NCBI RefSeq assembly: GCF_018304965.1
Contig: NZ_JAGQED010000001.1
Span: forward strand, 372,001 to 436,000
Direction of reading: 5' to 3'
DNA: 64,000 bases
Source: Collimonas antrihumi
GTDB lineage: Bacteria; Pseudomonadota; Gammaproteobacteria; Burkholderiales; Burkholderiaceae_D
Shown: positions 34,372 to 44,268 of the stretch, piece by piece
Layout: the number at the start of each line of letters is the position of its first letter
Numbering within the stretch: position 1 is the first letter of the stretch
The notes under the pieces: model-generated
The model's database searches: none
What the model saw: only the letters and a program-made list of their open reading frames with translations
What the model was told of the DNA's origin: nothing
Made by a program: the position numbers and the translations under genes

Positions 34372-36060
34372 TTACAACACATCGCTGGCATGATCCGCCA
34401 GACGCGAGCGTTCACCGCGCGCCAGCGTCACATGGCCGCTATGCGACCAGCCCTTGAAGCGATCGACAACGTACGTCAGGCCGCTCGAGCCCTCAGTCAG
34501 GTAAGGCGTATCGATCTGGGCTATATTGCCGAGGCAGATGATCTTGGTGCCTGGACCGGCACGTGTGACCAGCGTTTTGATTTGCTTCGGCGTCAGGTTT
34601 TGCGCTTCGTCGATGATCAGGAACTTGTTGACGAAAGTACGGCCGCGCATGAAGTTGAGCGACTTGATCTTGATGCGTGAACGAATCAGATCCTGGGTGG
34701 CGGCACGACCCCATTCGCCGGCATCAGAATCGGATTTGTTGAGCACCTCCAGATTGTCGTCGAAGGCGCCCATCCACGGCCCCATCTTCTCTTCTTCGGT
34801 ACCTGGCAGGAAACCGATATCCTCACCGACCGGCACCGTGACGCGGGTCACGATGATTTCGTTGTAAGTCTTGGTTTCCAGCACCTGGGCCAGCCCCGCT
34901 GCCAGCGCCAGCAAGGTTTTGCCGGTGCCGGCCTGGCCGAGCAAGGTGACGAAATCGCAATCCGGATTCATCAGCAGGTTCAACGCAAAATTCTGCTCAC
35001 GGTTGCGCGCGGTGACGCCCCACACACTGTTCTTGGCATGGCCGTAATCGCGCAAGGTTTGCAGTACTGCCGTCTTGCCGTTGATCTGGGTGACTTGTCC
35101 GTAGAACGCAGGTTCGCCGTTTTTCGGTTCAATGAAGACGAACTGATTGACCAGCAATGACGGCACCAGCGGTCCGCTCAGGCGATAGTAGGTATAGCCG
35201 GTGCCATGCTTGTTTTCCTGCCAGGATTCGATGCCCTTGCCGTGCTTGATCCAGAAATCGTCCGGCAGTTGCTGAATGCCCGAATACAGCAGATCGGTAT
35301 CTTCCAGCACATGGTCGTTGAAATAATCTTCCGCCGGCAACCCCATCGCCCGTGCCTTGATGCGCATGTTGATGTCTTTCGACACCAGCACCACTGCACG
35401 GCCAGGCGACTCGGCTTCCAGTCCACGCACTACGCCGAGAATCTGGTTATCGGCTTTACCAACCGGCAAACCTTCAGGCAGGTCGGCATTTTGCAGCTTG
35501 GTCTGGAAGAACAGGCGGCCCTTGGCATCCTTGTTGCCGAGCTTCGACAAAGGGATACCATGGTCGATCTGATCGTCGACCACATCGCCCACCAGCGCAT
35601 CCAGCGAACGGGATACCTGGCGCGCGTTACGTGCAACTTCCGACATGCCTTTCTTATGGTTGTCGAGTTCCTCCAGCGTCACCATCGGCAGGTAGATGTC
35701 ATGTTCTTCAAAACGGAACAGGGACGTTGGATCGTGCATCAGGACGTTGGTGTCCAGCACGAACAATTTGGTCACGCCGGTTTTGTCGGCAGCGCGGCTG
35801 GTCATCGACTTCGGGCGGAGGTGGCCTTCAGCCGGTTTCGTGGGTTTGTCGGCAACAGCACGCGAATTTTCCGCGGGGGCCTTGCCGGTTTTACGGTTTT
35901 CTACAGTTTTGCCACGGGCTTGCGGAGCAACTTCTTTGTTACGGGTAATCGGTTCAACAACGGCGATACGTGGTTTGACGGCTTTGCCGGCTTCCGCTTT
36001 CGGATAATCTTGAACGGACAGTAAAGCAGCGGGTTTGGTCGGTAATTTTGGTAAGGGCAT
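34372..36060 (-). CDS. PIN-PhoH family ATPase (YlaK/PhoH2-like)
   Basis: 562 aa. The N-terminal 90 residues are basic and low complexity. The PIN domain follows at about 97-230 with acidic residues in FVLDTNVLMHDP and LEELDNHKK. The C-terminal PhoH ATPase has a P-loop GQAGTGKT near residue 370 and Walker B FLIIDEAQNLT. Known PhoH2 proteins are RNA helicases/ribonucleases; this architecture matches. It stands alone, with its own terminator, downstream of the divergent intergenic region shared with no other gene. The extended N-terminal tail is longer than in many homologues. Confidence 0.9.
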   Translation of the reverse strand: MPLPKLPTKPAALLSVQDYPKAEAGKAVKPRIAVVEPITRNKEVAPQARGKTVENRKTGKAPAENSRAVADKPTKPAEGHLRPKSMTSRAADKTGVTKLFVLDTNVLMHDPTSLFRFEEHDIYLPMVTLEELDNHKKGMSEVARNARQVSRSLDALVGDVVDDQIDHGIPLSKLGNKDAKGRLFFQTKLQNADLPEGLPVGKADNQILGVVRGLEAESPGRAVVLVSKDINMRIKARAMGLPAEDYFNDHVLEDTDLLYSGIQQLPDDFWIKHGKGIESWQENKHGTGYTYYRLSGPLVPSLLVNQFVFIEPKNGEPAFYGQVTQINGKTAVLQTLRDYGHAKNSVWGVTARNREQNFALNLLMNPDCDFVTLLGQAGTGKTLLALAAGLAQVLETKTYNEIIVTRVTVPVGEDIGFLPGTEEEKMGPWMGAFDDNLEVLNKSDSDAGEWGRAATQDLIRSRIKIKSLNFMRGRTFVNKFLIIDEAQNLTPKQIKTLVTRAGPGTKIICLGNIAQIDTPYLTEGSSGLTYVVDRFKGWSHSGHVTLARGERSRLADHASDVL

Positions 36061-36211
36061 CAGAACCTCGCTTTAAAGATGAAAAAAGTGTTCGCTTTGG
36101 TGATAACACGAACCGGACCAAACGGGTGAAGCAACGGCACCAACTACAAAAATATAGGTAGAAAACATCAATGAATAACGGGCTTGGATAGGAATCTACA
36201 AATTAAAAAGT

Positions 36212-36258
36212 AAAAAAGCCGTTTGGGAAGGCCCTCAGGCCTTGTCCGCAAACGGCTT
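36212..36258 (-). terminator. Nested double-stem terminator after bcp
   Basis: Outer arms AAGCCGTTTG (36216-36225) and CAAACGGCTT (36249-36258) enclose a second perfect hairpin, AAGGCC-CTCA-GGCCTT (36228-36243). On the minus strand six T follow the outer stem. It lies 22 bases after the bcp stop. Confidence 0.85.
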
Positions 36259-36279
36259 CCAGAAATAATTTTTTTGAAT

Positions 36280-36756
36280 TCAATGACTTACAAACTCCAA
36301 TACTTCATCAACATGCGATGGCACCTTCACTCCACGCCATTCTTTCACCAATGTGCCGGCGGCGTCAATCACAAACGTGCTGCGCTCGATGCCGCGCACT
36401 TGCTTGCCGTACATATTTTTCATTTTCATGACATTGAACATGGCGCACAGGGTTTCGTCGGGATCGGTAATCAGGTCGAACGGCAGTCCCAATTTACCCT
36501 TGAAACCTTCGTGAGAGCGAATGCTGTCGCGGCTGACGCCGAAGATCAGGGTGTTGTTGCGCTGAAATTCTGCGTACAGTTCGCGGAACTGGATGGCCTC
36601 GGTGGTGCAGCCGGGCGTATTATCCTTGGGATAAAAATACAACACTATTTTTTGACCGTGGTAGTTCGACAACTGGAATGTCTGCCCGCCGGTCATGGCC
36701 GCAGAGAAGTCGGGCACCGTCATGTTGATGATGGATGGATAGGAATTGTCGGCCAC
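36280..36756 (-). CDS. bcp: Thiol peroxidase, BCP/PrxQ family
   Basis: 158 aa. The peroxidatic cysteine lies in YPKDNTPGCTTEAIQFREL. The second cysteine five residues on, found in the two-Cys E. coli enzyme, is absent (Ile-Gln there), so it is probably a one-Cys type or uses another thiol. It reduces hydroperoxides in the cytoplasm. The start is GTG with AGGA upstream. It is followed by a strong terminator. Confidence 0.92.
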   Translation of the reverse strand: MADNSYPSIINMTVPDFSAAMTGGQTFQLSNYHGQKIVLYFYPKDNTPGCTTEAIQFRELYAEFQRNNTLIFGVSRDSIRSHEGFKGKLGLPFDLITDPDETLCAMFNVMKMKNMYGKQVRGIERSTFVIDAAGTLVKEWRGVKVPSHVDEVLEFVSH

Positions 36757-36831
36757 TGTATTGTCCTGTTCACTAGATTATGATGAATCGGTCGCCAATC
36801 AGGGTCTTGGGCCTTGTGCGCCTTGTACTGA

Positions 36832-37785
36832 TCAGCTATTGCTTGCCTGTGCCTGCATGATCATCTCACCCGATCGTCCCGGCAACTCCGCCCATGTCAG
36901 CGGGACAGTGGGCAATTCCAGGTCTTTGACGTGTCGATAATAATCTTCCATCGCGACCAGATCATAGCCCTGCGCCTGCCAGCCCTGCAGCAATTGTTCA
37001 AATATGGGGGCGAGTTTTTGGCCTTCAAGCTCTGCATGCAGAGTAAATACATGATCGCGCGGCGTTGCGGTCAGGGCCAGGATATGGGCTGCGATATTTG
37101 CCGGCGTCAGCTCAACGCCGTTGAAACTCCGGCCCAATAATTCATCCAGCGTCGGCAAGGTAGTTGGCAGTTGTATGCATGCCAGCATCTTGCCATTCAC
37201 CTGCAAGCGATGCGGTCCGGCCGCGGCGTCGGCCAAGGCGCCATCATCGTTCAGCATGGCGCGGCCATCGGAGGAATAGGCAATGTCGAATTTTTCCAGC
37301 TGCTCGAAAGCGTAGGGATTCATTTGCCAGCCGGCGGCGCCATGGGTTTTCGGCGGCTGGCTGAAAATCTGCGTGAAGCGATCGAACGAACGTTGCATTT
37401 GCTGGCTGGTCCAGTCGGCGCCGCGCTGCCGCACATGGTCTTGCCACACGCGGTGATCCCAAGTGTGGACGCCGCACTCGAAACCGGCGTCGCGTACCGC
37501 CTGCATATGGCTTGCACAAGTCTTTCCGATATCCGGAGCCGGAAGCAGCACGCCGTACATCAGGGTCTTGAGGCCGTAATGTTCAACCACCGAAGTGCGC
37601 GACACCTTTTGGAAAAAGCCGGGGCGAAACACTTGTTTCAATGCCCAGCCGGTATGGTCGTACCCGAGCGAAAACAGAAAAGTGGCGCGAGCCTGGTATT
37701 TGCTCAACAGGCGCACCAGATTCGGTACCCCTTCACGTGTGCCGCGATAGGTGTCGGCGTCGATTTTTAAGGTGAGAAGGGGCAA
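36832..37785 (-). CDS. arnD: Ara4N pathway deformylase ArnD
   Basis: 317 aa, polysaccharide-deacetylase fold. ArnD removes the formyl group from undecaprenyl-phosphate-Ara4FN at the inner membrane. N-terminal LKIDADTYRGTREGVPNLV matches the ArnD family, with the metal-binding Asp in IDAD and later histidines in VHTWDHR. The TTG start six bases after the arnA-dehydrogenase stop gives the family-typical first residues; the ribosome-binding site is weak. It is the last gene of the minus-strand arn operon. Confidence 0.9.
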   Translation of the reverse strand: MPLLTLKIDADTYRGTREGVPNLVRLLSKYQARATFLFSLGYDHTGWALKQVFRPGFFQKVSRTSVVEHYGLKTLMYGVLLPAPDIGKTCASHMQAVRDAGFECGVHTWDHRVWQDHVRQRGADWTSQQMQRSFDRFTQIFSQPPKTHGAAGWQMNPYAFEQLEKFDIAYSSDGRAMLNDDGALADAAAGPHRLQVNGKMLACIQLPTTLPTLDELLGRSFNGVELTPANIAAHILALTATPRDHVFTLHAELEGQKLAPIFEQLLQGWQAQGYDLVAMEDYYRHVKDLELPTVPLTWAELPGRSGEMIMQAQASNS

Positions 37786-37791
37786 GTTTGT

Positions 37792-38847
37792 TTAGTCCAT
37801 CAAGGCGCGAGCTTCGGCCACCTGGCCGCGGTACGCATCGAAAATATTACGCAAGGTGTCAGCCATGGTAGTAGTCGGCTGCCAGTTCAGTTCGTCGCAT
37901 GTGTTGGTGATTTTCGGCACGCGATTTTGCACGTCTTGATAACCTTTGCCGTAATACGCAGCGGACGTGGTCTCGATCAGCTTGACCTTCTTCGCCGAGT
38001 CGGCGTATTCAGGATATTCGGTAGCCAGTTTCAACATCATGTCGGCCAGGTCGCGGATCGAATAGTTGTTGACCGGATTGCCGATGTTGTAGATCTTGCC
38101 GCTGGCAATGCCGTCCTTGTTGGCGATGATCTTGATCAGGGCGTCGATGCCGTCATCGATGTAAGTGAAGGCACGTTTTTGCTGGCCGCCATCGACCAGG
38201 GAGATATTCTCGCCGCGCACGATATGGCCGAAGAACTGGGTCACTACGCGTGAGCTGCCCTCCTTCGGTGTATGGATCGAATCGAGGCCGGCGCCGATCC
38301 AGTTGAACGGACGGAACAGCGTGAAGTTCAAGCCTTCTTCCATGCCGTAGCCCCAGATCACGCGATCCATCAATTGCTTGGCGCAGGAGTAGATCCAGCG
38401 CGGCTTGTTGATCGGGCCGCAGATCAGTTCGGATTGTTCCGGATCGAATTCTTCGTCGTGGCACATGCCATACACTTCCGAAGTCGACGGGAATACCAGA
38501 TGCTTGCCGTACTTGGCAGCCGAACGCACGATAGGCAGGTTGGCTTCAAAGTCCAGTTCGAATACGCGCAGCGGCTGCTTGACGTAAGTCGACGGCGTGG
38601 CGATCGCCACCAGCGGCAGGATCACATCGCACTTCTTGACGTGGTACTCAACCCATTCCTTGTTGATGGTGATGTCGCCCTCGAAGAAATGCATGCGCGA
38701 CTTATAGGCATCGTTGTCCAGCAGATCGCGGATGCGATCGGTCATCATGTCCATGCCGTAGACGTGCCAGTCGGTGGTTTCCAGGATACGCTTGGACAGG
38801 TGGTGGCCGATGAAACCATTGACGCCGAGGATGAGGACTTTTTTCAT
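37792..38847 (-). CDS. arnA: UDP-glucuronate 4-keto-decarboxylase (ArnA C-terminal half as separate gene)
   Basis: 351 aa, SDR fold, equal to residues about 310-660 of E. coli ArnA. The NAD-binding GVNGFIGHHLSKRIL lies at the N-terminus, with the SEVYG and YSCAKQ (Tyr, Lys) catalytic motifs. It oxidises and decarboxylates UDP-glucuronate to UDP-Ara4-ketone, the first committed step. In E. coli this domain is fused to the formyltransferase; here a 142-bp gap divides the two genes. Another name in split systems is UDP-GlcA decarboxylase of the bifunctional ArnA family. Confidence 0.92.
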   Translation of the reverse strand: MKKVLILGVNGFIGHHLSKRILETTDWHVYGMDMMTDRIRDLLDNDAYKSRMHFFEGDITINKEWVEYHVKKCDVILPLVAIATPSTYVKQPLRVFELDFEANLPIVRSAAKYGKHLVFPSTSEVYGMCHDEEFDPEQSELICGPINKPRWIYSCAKQLMDRVIWGYGMEEGLNFTLFRPFNWIGAGLDSIHTPKEGSSRVVTQFFGHIVRGENISLVDGGQQKRAFTYIDDGIDALIKIIANKDGIASGKIYNIGNPVNNYSIRDLADMMLKLATEYPEYADSAKKVKLIETTSAAYYGKGYQDVQNRVPKITNTCDELNWQPTTTMADTLRNIFDAYRGQVAEARALMD

Positions 38848-38989
38848 AGTGATCTATTTTTGTTGGATTGGCATTCCGCGGGGCGGAATTTCAAACGCTG
38901 CAGCTCTTGGCGGGCAGGGGAATCAGTAAGGTACACAATAAGGTACTTTTGGTAACCTCAGCCTTGCCCGCAGAATCATGCAGCCGGTT

Positions 38990-39895
38990 TCATAAAAGGT
39001 TTTGTAATGCTTCCGGCGTAACGGTCTGACCATCCGCCAGCAATTCGTTAATCAACAGCGCCCGGCCATCGCCGCAAACGCCAACAACGCGATTATCCAC
39101 TACCGCCAAGCCCCGAGGCAAATTTGCGGGCAGATTTTCGATCAGTTTGGCCGATAGTTGTGCTTTTCTGATAATAAAAGTGCGCTCTTTGACAATAGTC
39201 CATGCGCCGGGATAGGGCGGCGCGACTGCGCGATACAGGTTGTAGACTTCATGCGCAGGCAGATTCCAGTCGATTTTGCCATCTTCCGGCTTGCGTCCGC
39301 CGAAATAACTGCCTTGCGACAGGTCGTTCGGCAACCTGGGGATTTTCCCTGCCAGCATGGCCGGCAGCACATTCCACAACGTCTGTTCGGCCGCAACCAC
39401 GACTTTGCCGAATACTTCGTAGGCGGTGTCGTCGGGCAGAATCGGCACCGAGGTTTGCGCTACGATAGCGCCGGCGTCGGGCTTGGCGGCCATTTCATGC
39501 AACGTGGCGCCGGTTTCGGTTTCGCCATGCAAGACCGCCCAATTGATGGGCACCCGGCCGCGATATTTCGGCAGCAGGGAGCCATGCATATTGTAAGCAC
39601 CGTGCTTGGCCAGCGCCAGCAAGGCGACCGGCAGCATATGGCGGTAATAGAAGCTGAAGATGAAATCCGGCTGCAAGGCGGCAACCTGGGCCAGCAACTC
39701 AGGCGCGGCAGGATTGCTCGGGGCGATCGCTGGAATGCCGTGTTGCTTGCACAAAGCGGAGACTGACTCGAACCAGATGGTTTCCTGCGGATTGTCCTCG
39801 TGGGTAACCACCAGCGCGATGTCGACGCCGCGCGCCAGCAAGACTTTCAGGCAGCGCACACCGACATTGTGATAGGCGAAAACGACTGCTCTCAT
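38990..39895 (-). CDS. arnA: UDP-Ara4N formyltransferase (ArnA N-terminal half as separate gene)
   Basis: 301 aa, matching the N-terminal formyltransferase domain of ArnA. Visible are AYHNVGVRCLKVLL at the start, the HGSLLPKYRGRVPINWA formyl-THF region and the catalytic Asn-His-Asp neighbourhood with HEMAAKPDAG. It N-formylates UDP-L-Ara4N before transfer to undecaprenyl phosphate. The start overlaps the arnC stop by 4 bp. Splitting of the two ArnA activities means they are not held in one hexamer here. Confidence 0.92.
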   Translation of the reverse strand: MRAVVFAYHNVGVRCLKVLLARGVDIALVVTHEDNPQETIWFESVSALCKQHGIPAIAPSNPAAPELLAQVAALQPDFIFSFYYRHMLPVALLALAKHGAYNMHGSLLPKYRGRVPINWAVLHGETETGATLHEMAAKPDAGAIVAQTSVPILPDDTAYEVFGKVVVAAEQTLWNVLPAMLAGKIPRLPNDLSQGSYFGGRKPEDGKIDWNLPAHEVYNLYRAVAPPYPGAWTIVKERTFIIRKAQLSAKLIENLPANLPRGLAVVDNRVVGVCGDGRALLINELLADGQTVTPEALQNLL

Positions 39896-40848
39896 GATGT
39901 CTCTTTATCCTCGGCTGAGGATTGTTCCAGCATGGCCTGCACCACATAACGCGGCCGCGCCCGCACTTGCTGATAAATACGGCCGACATACTCGCCGACC
40001 AGGCCGATGCCGAACAGGATCATGCCCATCAGGAAGAAGGCAAACGCAAACAGCGTGAACACCCCTTGCACCTCGGCGCCGAACAGGAAACGACGCGCCA
40101 CCAGAATGGCAAACAGCGCCCCGGAAGCAAACGACAGGATAATCCCGATCAGCGAAAACAGCTGCAATGGCACAATCGAAAAACCTGTCACCAGATCGAA
40201 ATTCAGGCGGATCAGGCTATACAGCGAGTACTTCGATTCGCCGGCCGAGCGCTCCTCGTGCTCGACCACGATTTCGGTCTCCTTGCGAGCGAAGGTGTAA
40301 GCCAGCGCCGGTACGAAGGTGTTGACTTCCTTGCATTGATTGATCAGGTCGACCACGTTGCGGCCATAGGCGCGCAGCATGTTGCCCTGATCCGTCATCT
40401 TGATGCCGGTGATATTTTCGCGCAGCACGTTCATGGCCTTGGAGGCAATCGTGCGCCAGGCTGAATCCTGGCGTTTGCGGCGGATCGAGCCGACGTAATC
40501 GTAGCCTTCCCGCATTTTGGCAACCAGGTTGCCGATTTCTTCCGGCGGATTTTGCAGGTCGGCGTCGAGCGTCACGACAATGTCGCCTCGCGTGGCCTCA
40601 AAGCCAGCCAGTATCGCCATGTGCTGGCCGAAATTGCCGTTGAACAGGACCACCCTGGTAACGTCCGGGCGCAAGCGGAATTGCTCGGCCAGTATTGCCG
40701 CCGATTTGTCGCGGCTGCCGTCGTTGACGTACAGGATTTCATAGCTGATGCCAAGTGCGTCAAGCGCCGGGTAGAGACGCTCGAACAGTTTGGCGAGGCC
40801 CGATTCCTCGTTGTATACCGGGATGACGACGGAAAGTTCTGGTTTCAT
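39892..40848 (-). CDS. arnC: Undecaprenyl-phosphate Ara4FN transferase ArnC
   Basis: 318 aa from the ATG at 40848; a TTG one codon earlier is less likely. GT2 glycosyltransferase domain (about 1-230) with VVIPVYNEESGL and the DxD-type TLDADLQNPPEE, followed by two C-terminal membrane helices (about 233-290). It links Ara4FN to undecaprenyl phosphate on the cytoplasmic face. It sits between arnB (7 bp gap) and the formyltransferase gene (4-bp overlap). Confidence 0.93.
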   Translation of the reverse strand: MKPELSVVIPVYNEESGLAKLFERLYPALDALGISYEILYVNDGSRDKSAAILAEQFRLRPDVTRVVLFNGNFGQHMAILAGFEATRGDIVVTLDADLQNPPEEIGNLVAKMREGYDYVGSIRRKRQDSAWRTIASKAMNVLRENITGIKMTDQGNMLRAYGRNVVDLINQCKEVNTFVPALAYTFARKETEIVVEHEERSAGESKYSLYSLIRLNFDLVTGFSIVPLQLFSLIGIILSFASGALFAILVARRFLFGAEVQGVFTLFAFAFFLMGMILFGIGLVGEYVGRIYQQVRARPRYVVQAMLEQSSAEDKETS

Positions 40849-40855
40849 CAAGCTT

Positions 40856-42001
40856 TTATTTGTTCTGTTGAAGCACGGATTTTACCGCCGAAACTGCACG
40901 TTCGACATCGTTCTTCGTCATCACATTAAACATTGGCAGCGAGACGATCAGGCGACCGACCTTTTCCGCGACCGGGAACATGCCATCCTTGAAGCCGCGG
41001 GCGCGATACATGCTAAGCAGGTGGATCGCGGGATAGTGGTAGCCGATGCCGATGCCGCGCTCCTGCATCTGCTCCATGAAGGTGGCGCGCGCCGGCTTGC
41101 CGTCCTTGCGCTCCGGCAGCACCAGCTGAAACATGTGCCAGTTGCTGTTGTCGAAATCGGCGACCGGCAGCTGAGCACCGTGCTTCGCTTCAAAATCGCT
41201 GCCGAAACAGGTGAAATAGTACTGTGCCAGTTCGCGCCGATGGGCAGTAATTGCTTCGATATGGGCAAACTGGCCGAGGCCGATGGCTGCCGCAACGTCG
41301 GTCATGTTGAATTTGCCGCCCAGGACATCGACATCGAGACCGTCGAAGCCGCTACGGGTGACGCCTTGCAAGCGATATTTTTCTGCGAGGCGTGCTTCTT
41401 CGGCATTGTTCAGCACCAGGCAGCCGCCTTCGGATGAGGTGATGTTCTTGTTGGCCTGGAAACTGAACGAGACAAAATCACCGAGAGCGCCGATGCGCTT
41501 GCCGTTCCAGGTCGAACCCAACGCTTGCGCGGCATCTTCCACCACACGCAGATTATGTTTTTTTGCCAGCGCGTACAGACGATCCATATCGACCGGCAGA
41601 CCCGACAGGTAGACTGGAATGATGGCCTTGGTGCGCGGGGTGATGGCGGCTTCGACCTGGGCCAGGTCGATATTGCGGGTGACCGGGTCGATGTCGGCGA
41701 ACACCGGCGTGGCGCCGGTTTCAATGATCACGTTGGCCGTGGCAACCCAGGAAATCGGTGTGGTGATGACTTCATCGCCAGCACCGATGCCGGCGATGCG
41801 CAAGGCGATTTCCATGGTGCAGGTGCCGGAATTGAAGGTGCGCACCGGACGGCCGCCAAAATACTCGGACAGCTGCGCTTCGAATGCCTGCACCTTGGGG
41901 CCGCTGGTTATCCAGCCGGAACGCAAGACATCGCCGACCGCTGCGATCGTGGCTTCGTCGATGGTGGGTTTGGCAAACGGCAGGAATGGTTGTTGGCTCA
42001 T
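40856..42001 (-). CDS. arnB: UDP-Ara4-ketone aminotransferase ArnB
   Basis: 381 aa, DegT/DnrJ/EryC1 PLP enzyme. The PLP lysine lies in SFSFQANKNITSSEGG. The N-terminus FLPFAKPTIDEATIAAVGDVLRSGWITSG is typical of ArnB. It transaminates the 4-keto sugar with glutamate to give UDP-L-Ara4N. About 100 bp separate it from the upstream SMR gene, and arnC follows 7 bp after its end. Confidence 0.94.
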   Translation of the reverse strand: MSQQPFLPFAKPTIDEATIAAVGDVLRSGWITSGPKVQAFEAQLSEYFGGRPVRTFNSGTCTMEIALRIAGIGAGDEVITTPISWVATANVIIETGATPVFADIDPVTRNIDLAQVEAAITPRTKAIIPVYLSGLPVDMDRLYALAKKHNLRVVEDAAQALGSTWNGKRIGALGDFVSFSFQANKNITSSEGGCLVLNNAEEARLAEKYRLQGVTRSGFDGLDVDVLGGKFNMTDVAAAIGLGQFAHIEAITAHRRELAQYYFTCFGSDFEAKHGAQLPVADFDNSNWHMFQLVLPERKDGKPARATFMEQMQERGIGIGYHYPAIHLLSMYRARGFKDGMFPVAEKVGRLIVSLPMFNVMTKNDVERAVSAVKSVLQQNK

Positions 42002-42099
42002 ATTGGTTGTGAAATCCGATGTGGGTTTGGCGGAAATAGTGCCGAAATAGTGCCGAAATCAGCGACGAAACAATCGACAGCTTATGTATCTATATAAGT

Positions 42100-42471
42100 T
42101 TAACTGCGGGTCAGCATAACCACGCCGACAATAATGACGCCGATTGCCATCAGCCGCTGCGCCGATACCACTTCGCCCAGGAAATACCAGGCGCCTATGG
42201 CGCTGATGATATAGCCCAGCGACAGCATGGGATAGGCGATGGTGACGTCAACCCGCGACAGGCCGATGATCCAGACCACCACCGAGATGACGTAGCAGGT
42301 CAGGCCGGCGAGAATCGGCAACTGGGTTGCCAGCTTGATGCCGGTGGCAAACCAGTTTTGCGGCGTCAGGCTGATGACGCCGACAGCGTTGGTGCCGGCT
42401 TTCAGCAAGAGTTGCGCCGCCGCGTTGAGGCAGACGCCGGCGAAGATAAAGGCAAATGTGGTTAGATTCAT
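42100..42471 (-). CDS. SMR-type Ara4N-lipid flippase subunit (ArnE/ArnF-like)
   Basis: 123 aa, four hydrophobic helices, EmrE-like fold. In enterics, ArnE and ArnF together flip undecaprenyl-phosphate-Ara4N to the periplasm. Only one such gene is present in this operon, so it may act as a homodimer or pair with a protein encoded elsewhere. It lies 12 bp after arnT. Which of ArnE or ArnF it equals cannot be told from sequence reading. Confidence 0.82.
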   Translation of the reverse strand: MNLTTFAFIFAGVCLNAAAQLLLKAGTNAVGVISLTPQNWFATGIKLATQLPILAGLTCYVISVVVWIIGLSRVDVTIAYPMLSLGYIISAIGAWYFLGEVVSAQRLMAIGVIIVGVVMLTRS

Positions 42472-42483
42472 GTCTGTCGCTGG

Positions 42484-44268
42484 TTAGTAAGGCGAGGCAG
42501 GTGCGGAAGCGGCCGGGGACTCCGTTGGCGCCGGCTCAGTCGCGGGAGCAGAGGTGGGAGCAGAGGTGGGAGCAGAAGCGGCCGCCGCCGGAGCTGCCGC
42601 AACAGGAATCCCCTGATTGGTCACCACCACCCGGCGCGGATCCTGGCCGATGACACGCATCGGTACGCCGCGTTGTTCCAGTTCACGATAGTTTTCCGGG
42701 CGGATGATGGCGATATCCTTCTTGCCGGCTACATGATCGGCGGTCCATTTGGTGGCGAAGGCGTCAATAGTCGGAATCCACAAATCCGGTTGCTGGCCGA
42801 TGCCGAACTCCAGTTCATCCATATGCTGCACCATTGTCATGGTGCGGCGCAGGTAGAACGGCAGCGCCTGCTCGTATTTGCCTACTACGTAAAGTGTGGT
42901 TTGCGGTGTCATTTCAGCATTGATGGCAGGTACCAGATCGATCCCGGCGGAATAACGTCCTTGTGGATCATGGCCGTACATCAACAGTTGGCCACCGATG
43001 AAACCGCTGGCAGCGAGGGCGACGATGGCCCATTCCCGTTGCCGGCGTACCAGCAGCAGTGCGGCGATGGCGCCGATGAAGGCGACTGCGGAAGCGGCGA
43101 AAACCCAAGGCACGTGGGCTTGCATTAATGGCAGCGAGTAAGCGTCCTTGGCCAGCGTCGGGATTTTTGACGCCAAAGCCAGGCCGGCGACACCCGGCAC
43201 CAGCAACAGCCACGCCGAGGCTTGTACCGACTTGTTGCTGGCGTTGTCCAGATGGCAGGCAATCAACAGCGCCAGCGCCGGGAAGATCGGCAGGATATAC
43301 GACGGCAGCTTGGAATCGGAAATGCTGAAGAAAACGAAAATGAATATGCTCCAGATCAACAGCAATTTTTTCGGCTGGAAGCCGGATGCCGCGCTACGTT
43401 CGTGCGCGCCGTTCCACAAGCTTTGGAACAAGACGCCAAGCCACGGCACGATGCCCAATATCAGGATGGGGACGAAGTAATAGGGCGGGCCATAGCGGTT
43501 GTGGATCTTGCTGGTGAAACGCTGGAATTGTTCGTGGATAAAAAAGAATTGCGGGAATTCAGGGTTTTTCAGCGAGATCAGCACGAACCACGGTGTCGTG
43601 ATGAGAAAGAACAGAATCAGGCCCAATACCAGATGCAAGCGCTTCCAGATCGACCAGTCGCGCGAAAACAGGGTGTACAACACCAATACCGCACCGGGCA
43701 AGAGCAGGCCGATCAAGCCTTTCGACAGCACCGCCAGCGCCATGCCGGCCCAGCACAACAGCATCCAGTTGCGCTGTTCGCTGTGGCTTATGTCGCTGCG
43801 CTGCGCCAGCAACAGGGCGCACAAGGAAATCGTCATCATGCCGGACAAGCCCATGTCCAGCGTGTTGATATGGCCAAGTCCGGCCCACAGGAAGCTGGAG
43901 CCCAGCACCAGCGCTGCATAGAAGCCGATGCGCGCGGAGAACATGCGGGTGCCGGTGAATGCCACCAGCACCACGCCCAGCAAGCCGCACAAACCAGTCC
44001 ATAAGCGTGCCTGCCACTCACCCAGGCCGAACAGCTCGAAGGTGAGCGCATTCATCCAGGTTTGCAGCGGTGGCTTTTCAAAGTATTTGAGCCCGTTCAG
44101 CCGTAAGGTGATCCAGTCGCCGGTGGCAACCATTTCACGCGCCATTTCGGCGTAGCGGCCTTCATCGGTCGGCACCAGCGTACGGGCGCCAAGCATGTAA
44201 AACCAGATGATGCAGAACAACAGGAACAGCAGCCAGACGAAAGTTTTTGATTTGTGCAGTTCACGCAT
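42484..44268 (-). CDS. arnT: Lipid A Ara4N transferase ArnT-like (GT83)
   Basis: 594 aa, about 12-13 membrane helices followed by a periplasmic C-terminal domain. The first periplasmic loop has PTDEGRYAEMAREMVATGDW and LKYFEKPPLQ, the GT83 signature including the catalytic acid. It moves L-Ara4N from the lipid carrier to lipid A phosphates and lowers binding of cationic peptides. The last 40 residues are an Ala/Pro/Ser/Thr-rich tail, not usual for ArnT. The start overlaps the DUF498 gene by 8 bp. Confidence 0.9.
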   Translation of the reverse strand: MRELHKSKTFVWLLFLLFCIIWFYMLGARTLVPTDEGRYAEMAREMVATGDWITLRLNGLKYFEKPPLQTWMNALTFELFGLGEWQARLWTGLCGLLGVVLVAFTGTRMFSARIGFYAALVLGSSFLWAGLGHINTLDMGLSGMMTISLCALLLAQRSDISHSEQRNWMLLCWAGMALAVLSKGLIGLLLPGAVLVLYTLFSRDWSIWKRLHLVLGLILFFLITTPWFVLISLKNPEFPQFFFIHEQFQRFTSKIHNRYGPPYYFVPILILGIVPWLGVLFQSLWNGAHERSAASGFQPKKLLLIWSIFIFVFFSISDSKLPSYILPIFPALALLIACHLDNASNKSVQASAWLLLVPGVAGLALASKIPTLAKDAYSLPLMQAHVPWVFAASAVAFIGAIAALLLVRRQREWAIVALAASGFIGGQLLMYGHDPQGRYSAGIDLVPAINAEMTPQTTLYVVGKYEQALPFYLRRTMTMVQHMDELEFGIGQQPDLWIPTIDAFATKWTADHVAGKKDIAIIRPENYRELEQRGVPMRVIGQDPRRVVVTNQGIPVAAAPAAAASAPTSAPTSAPATEPAPTESPAASAPASPY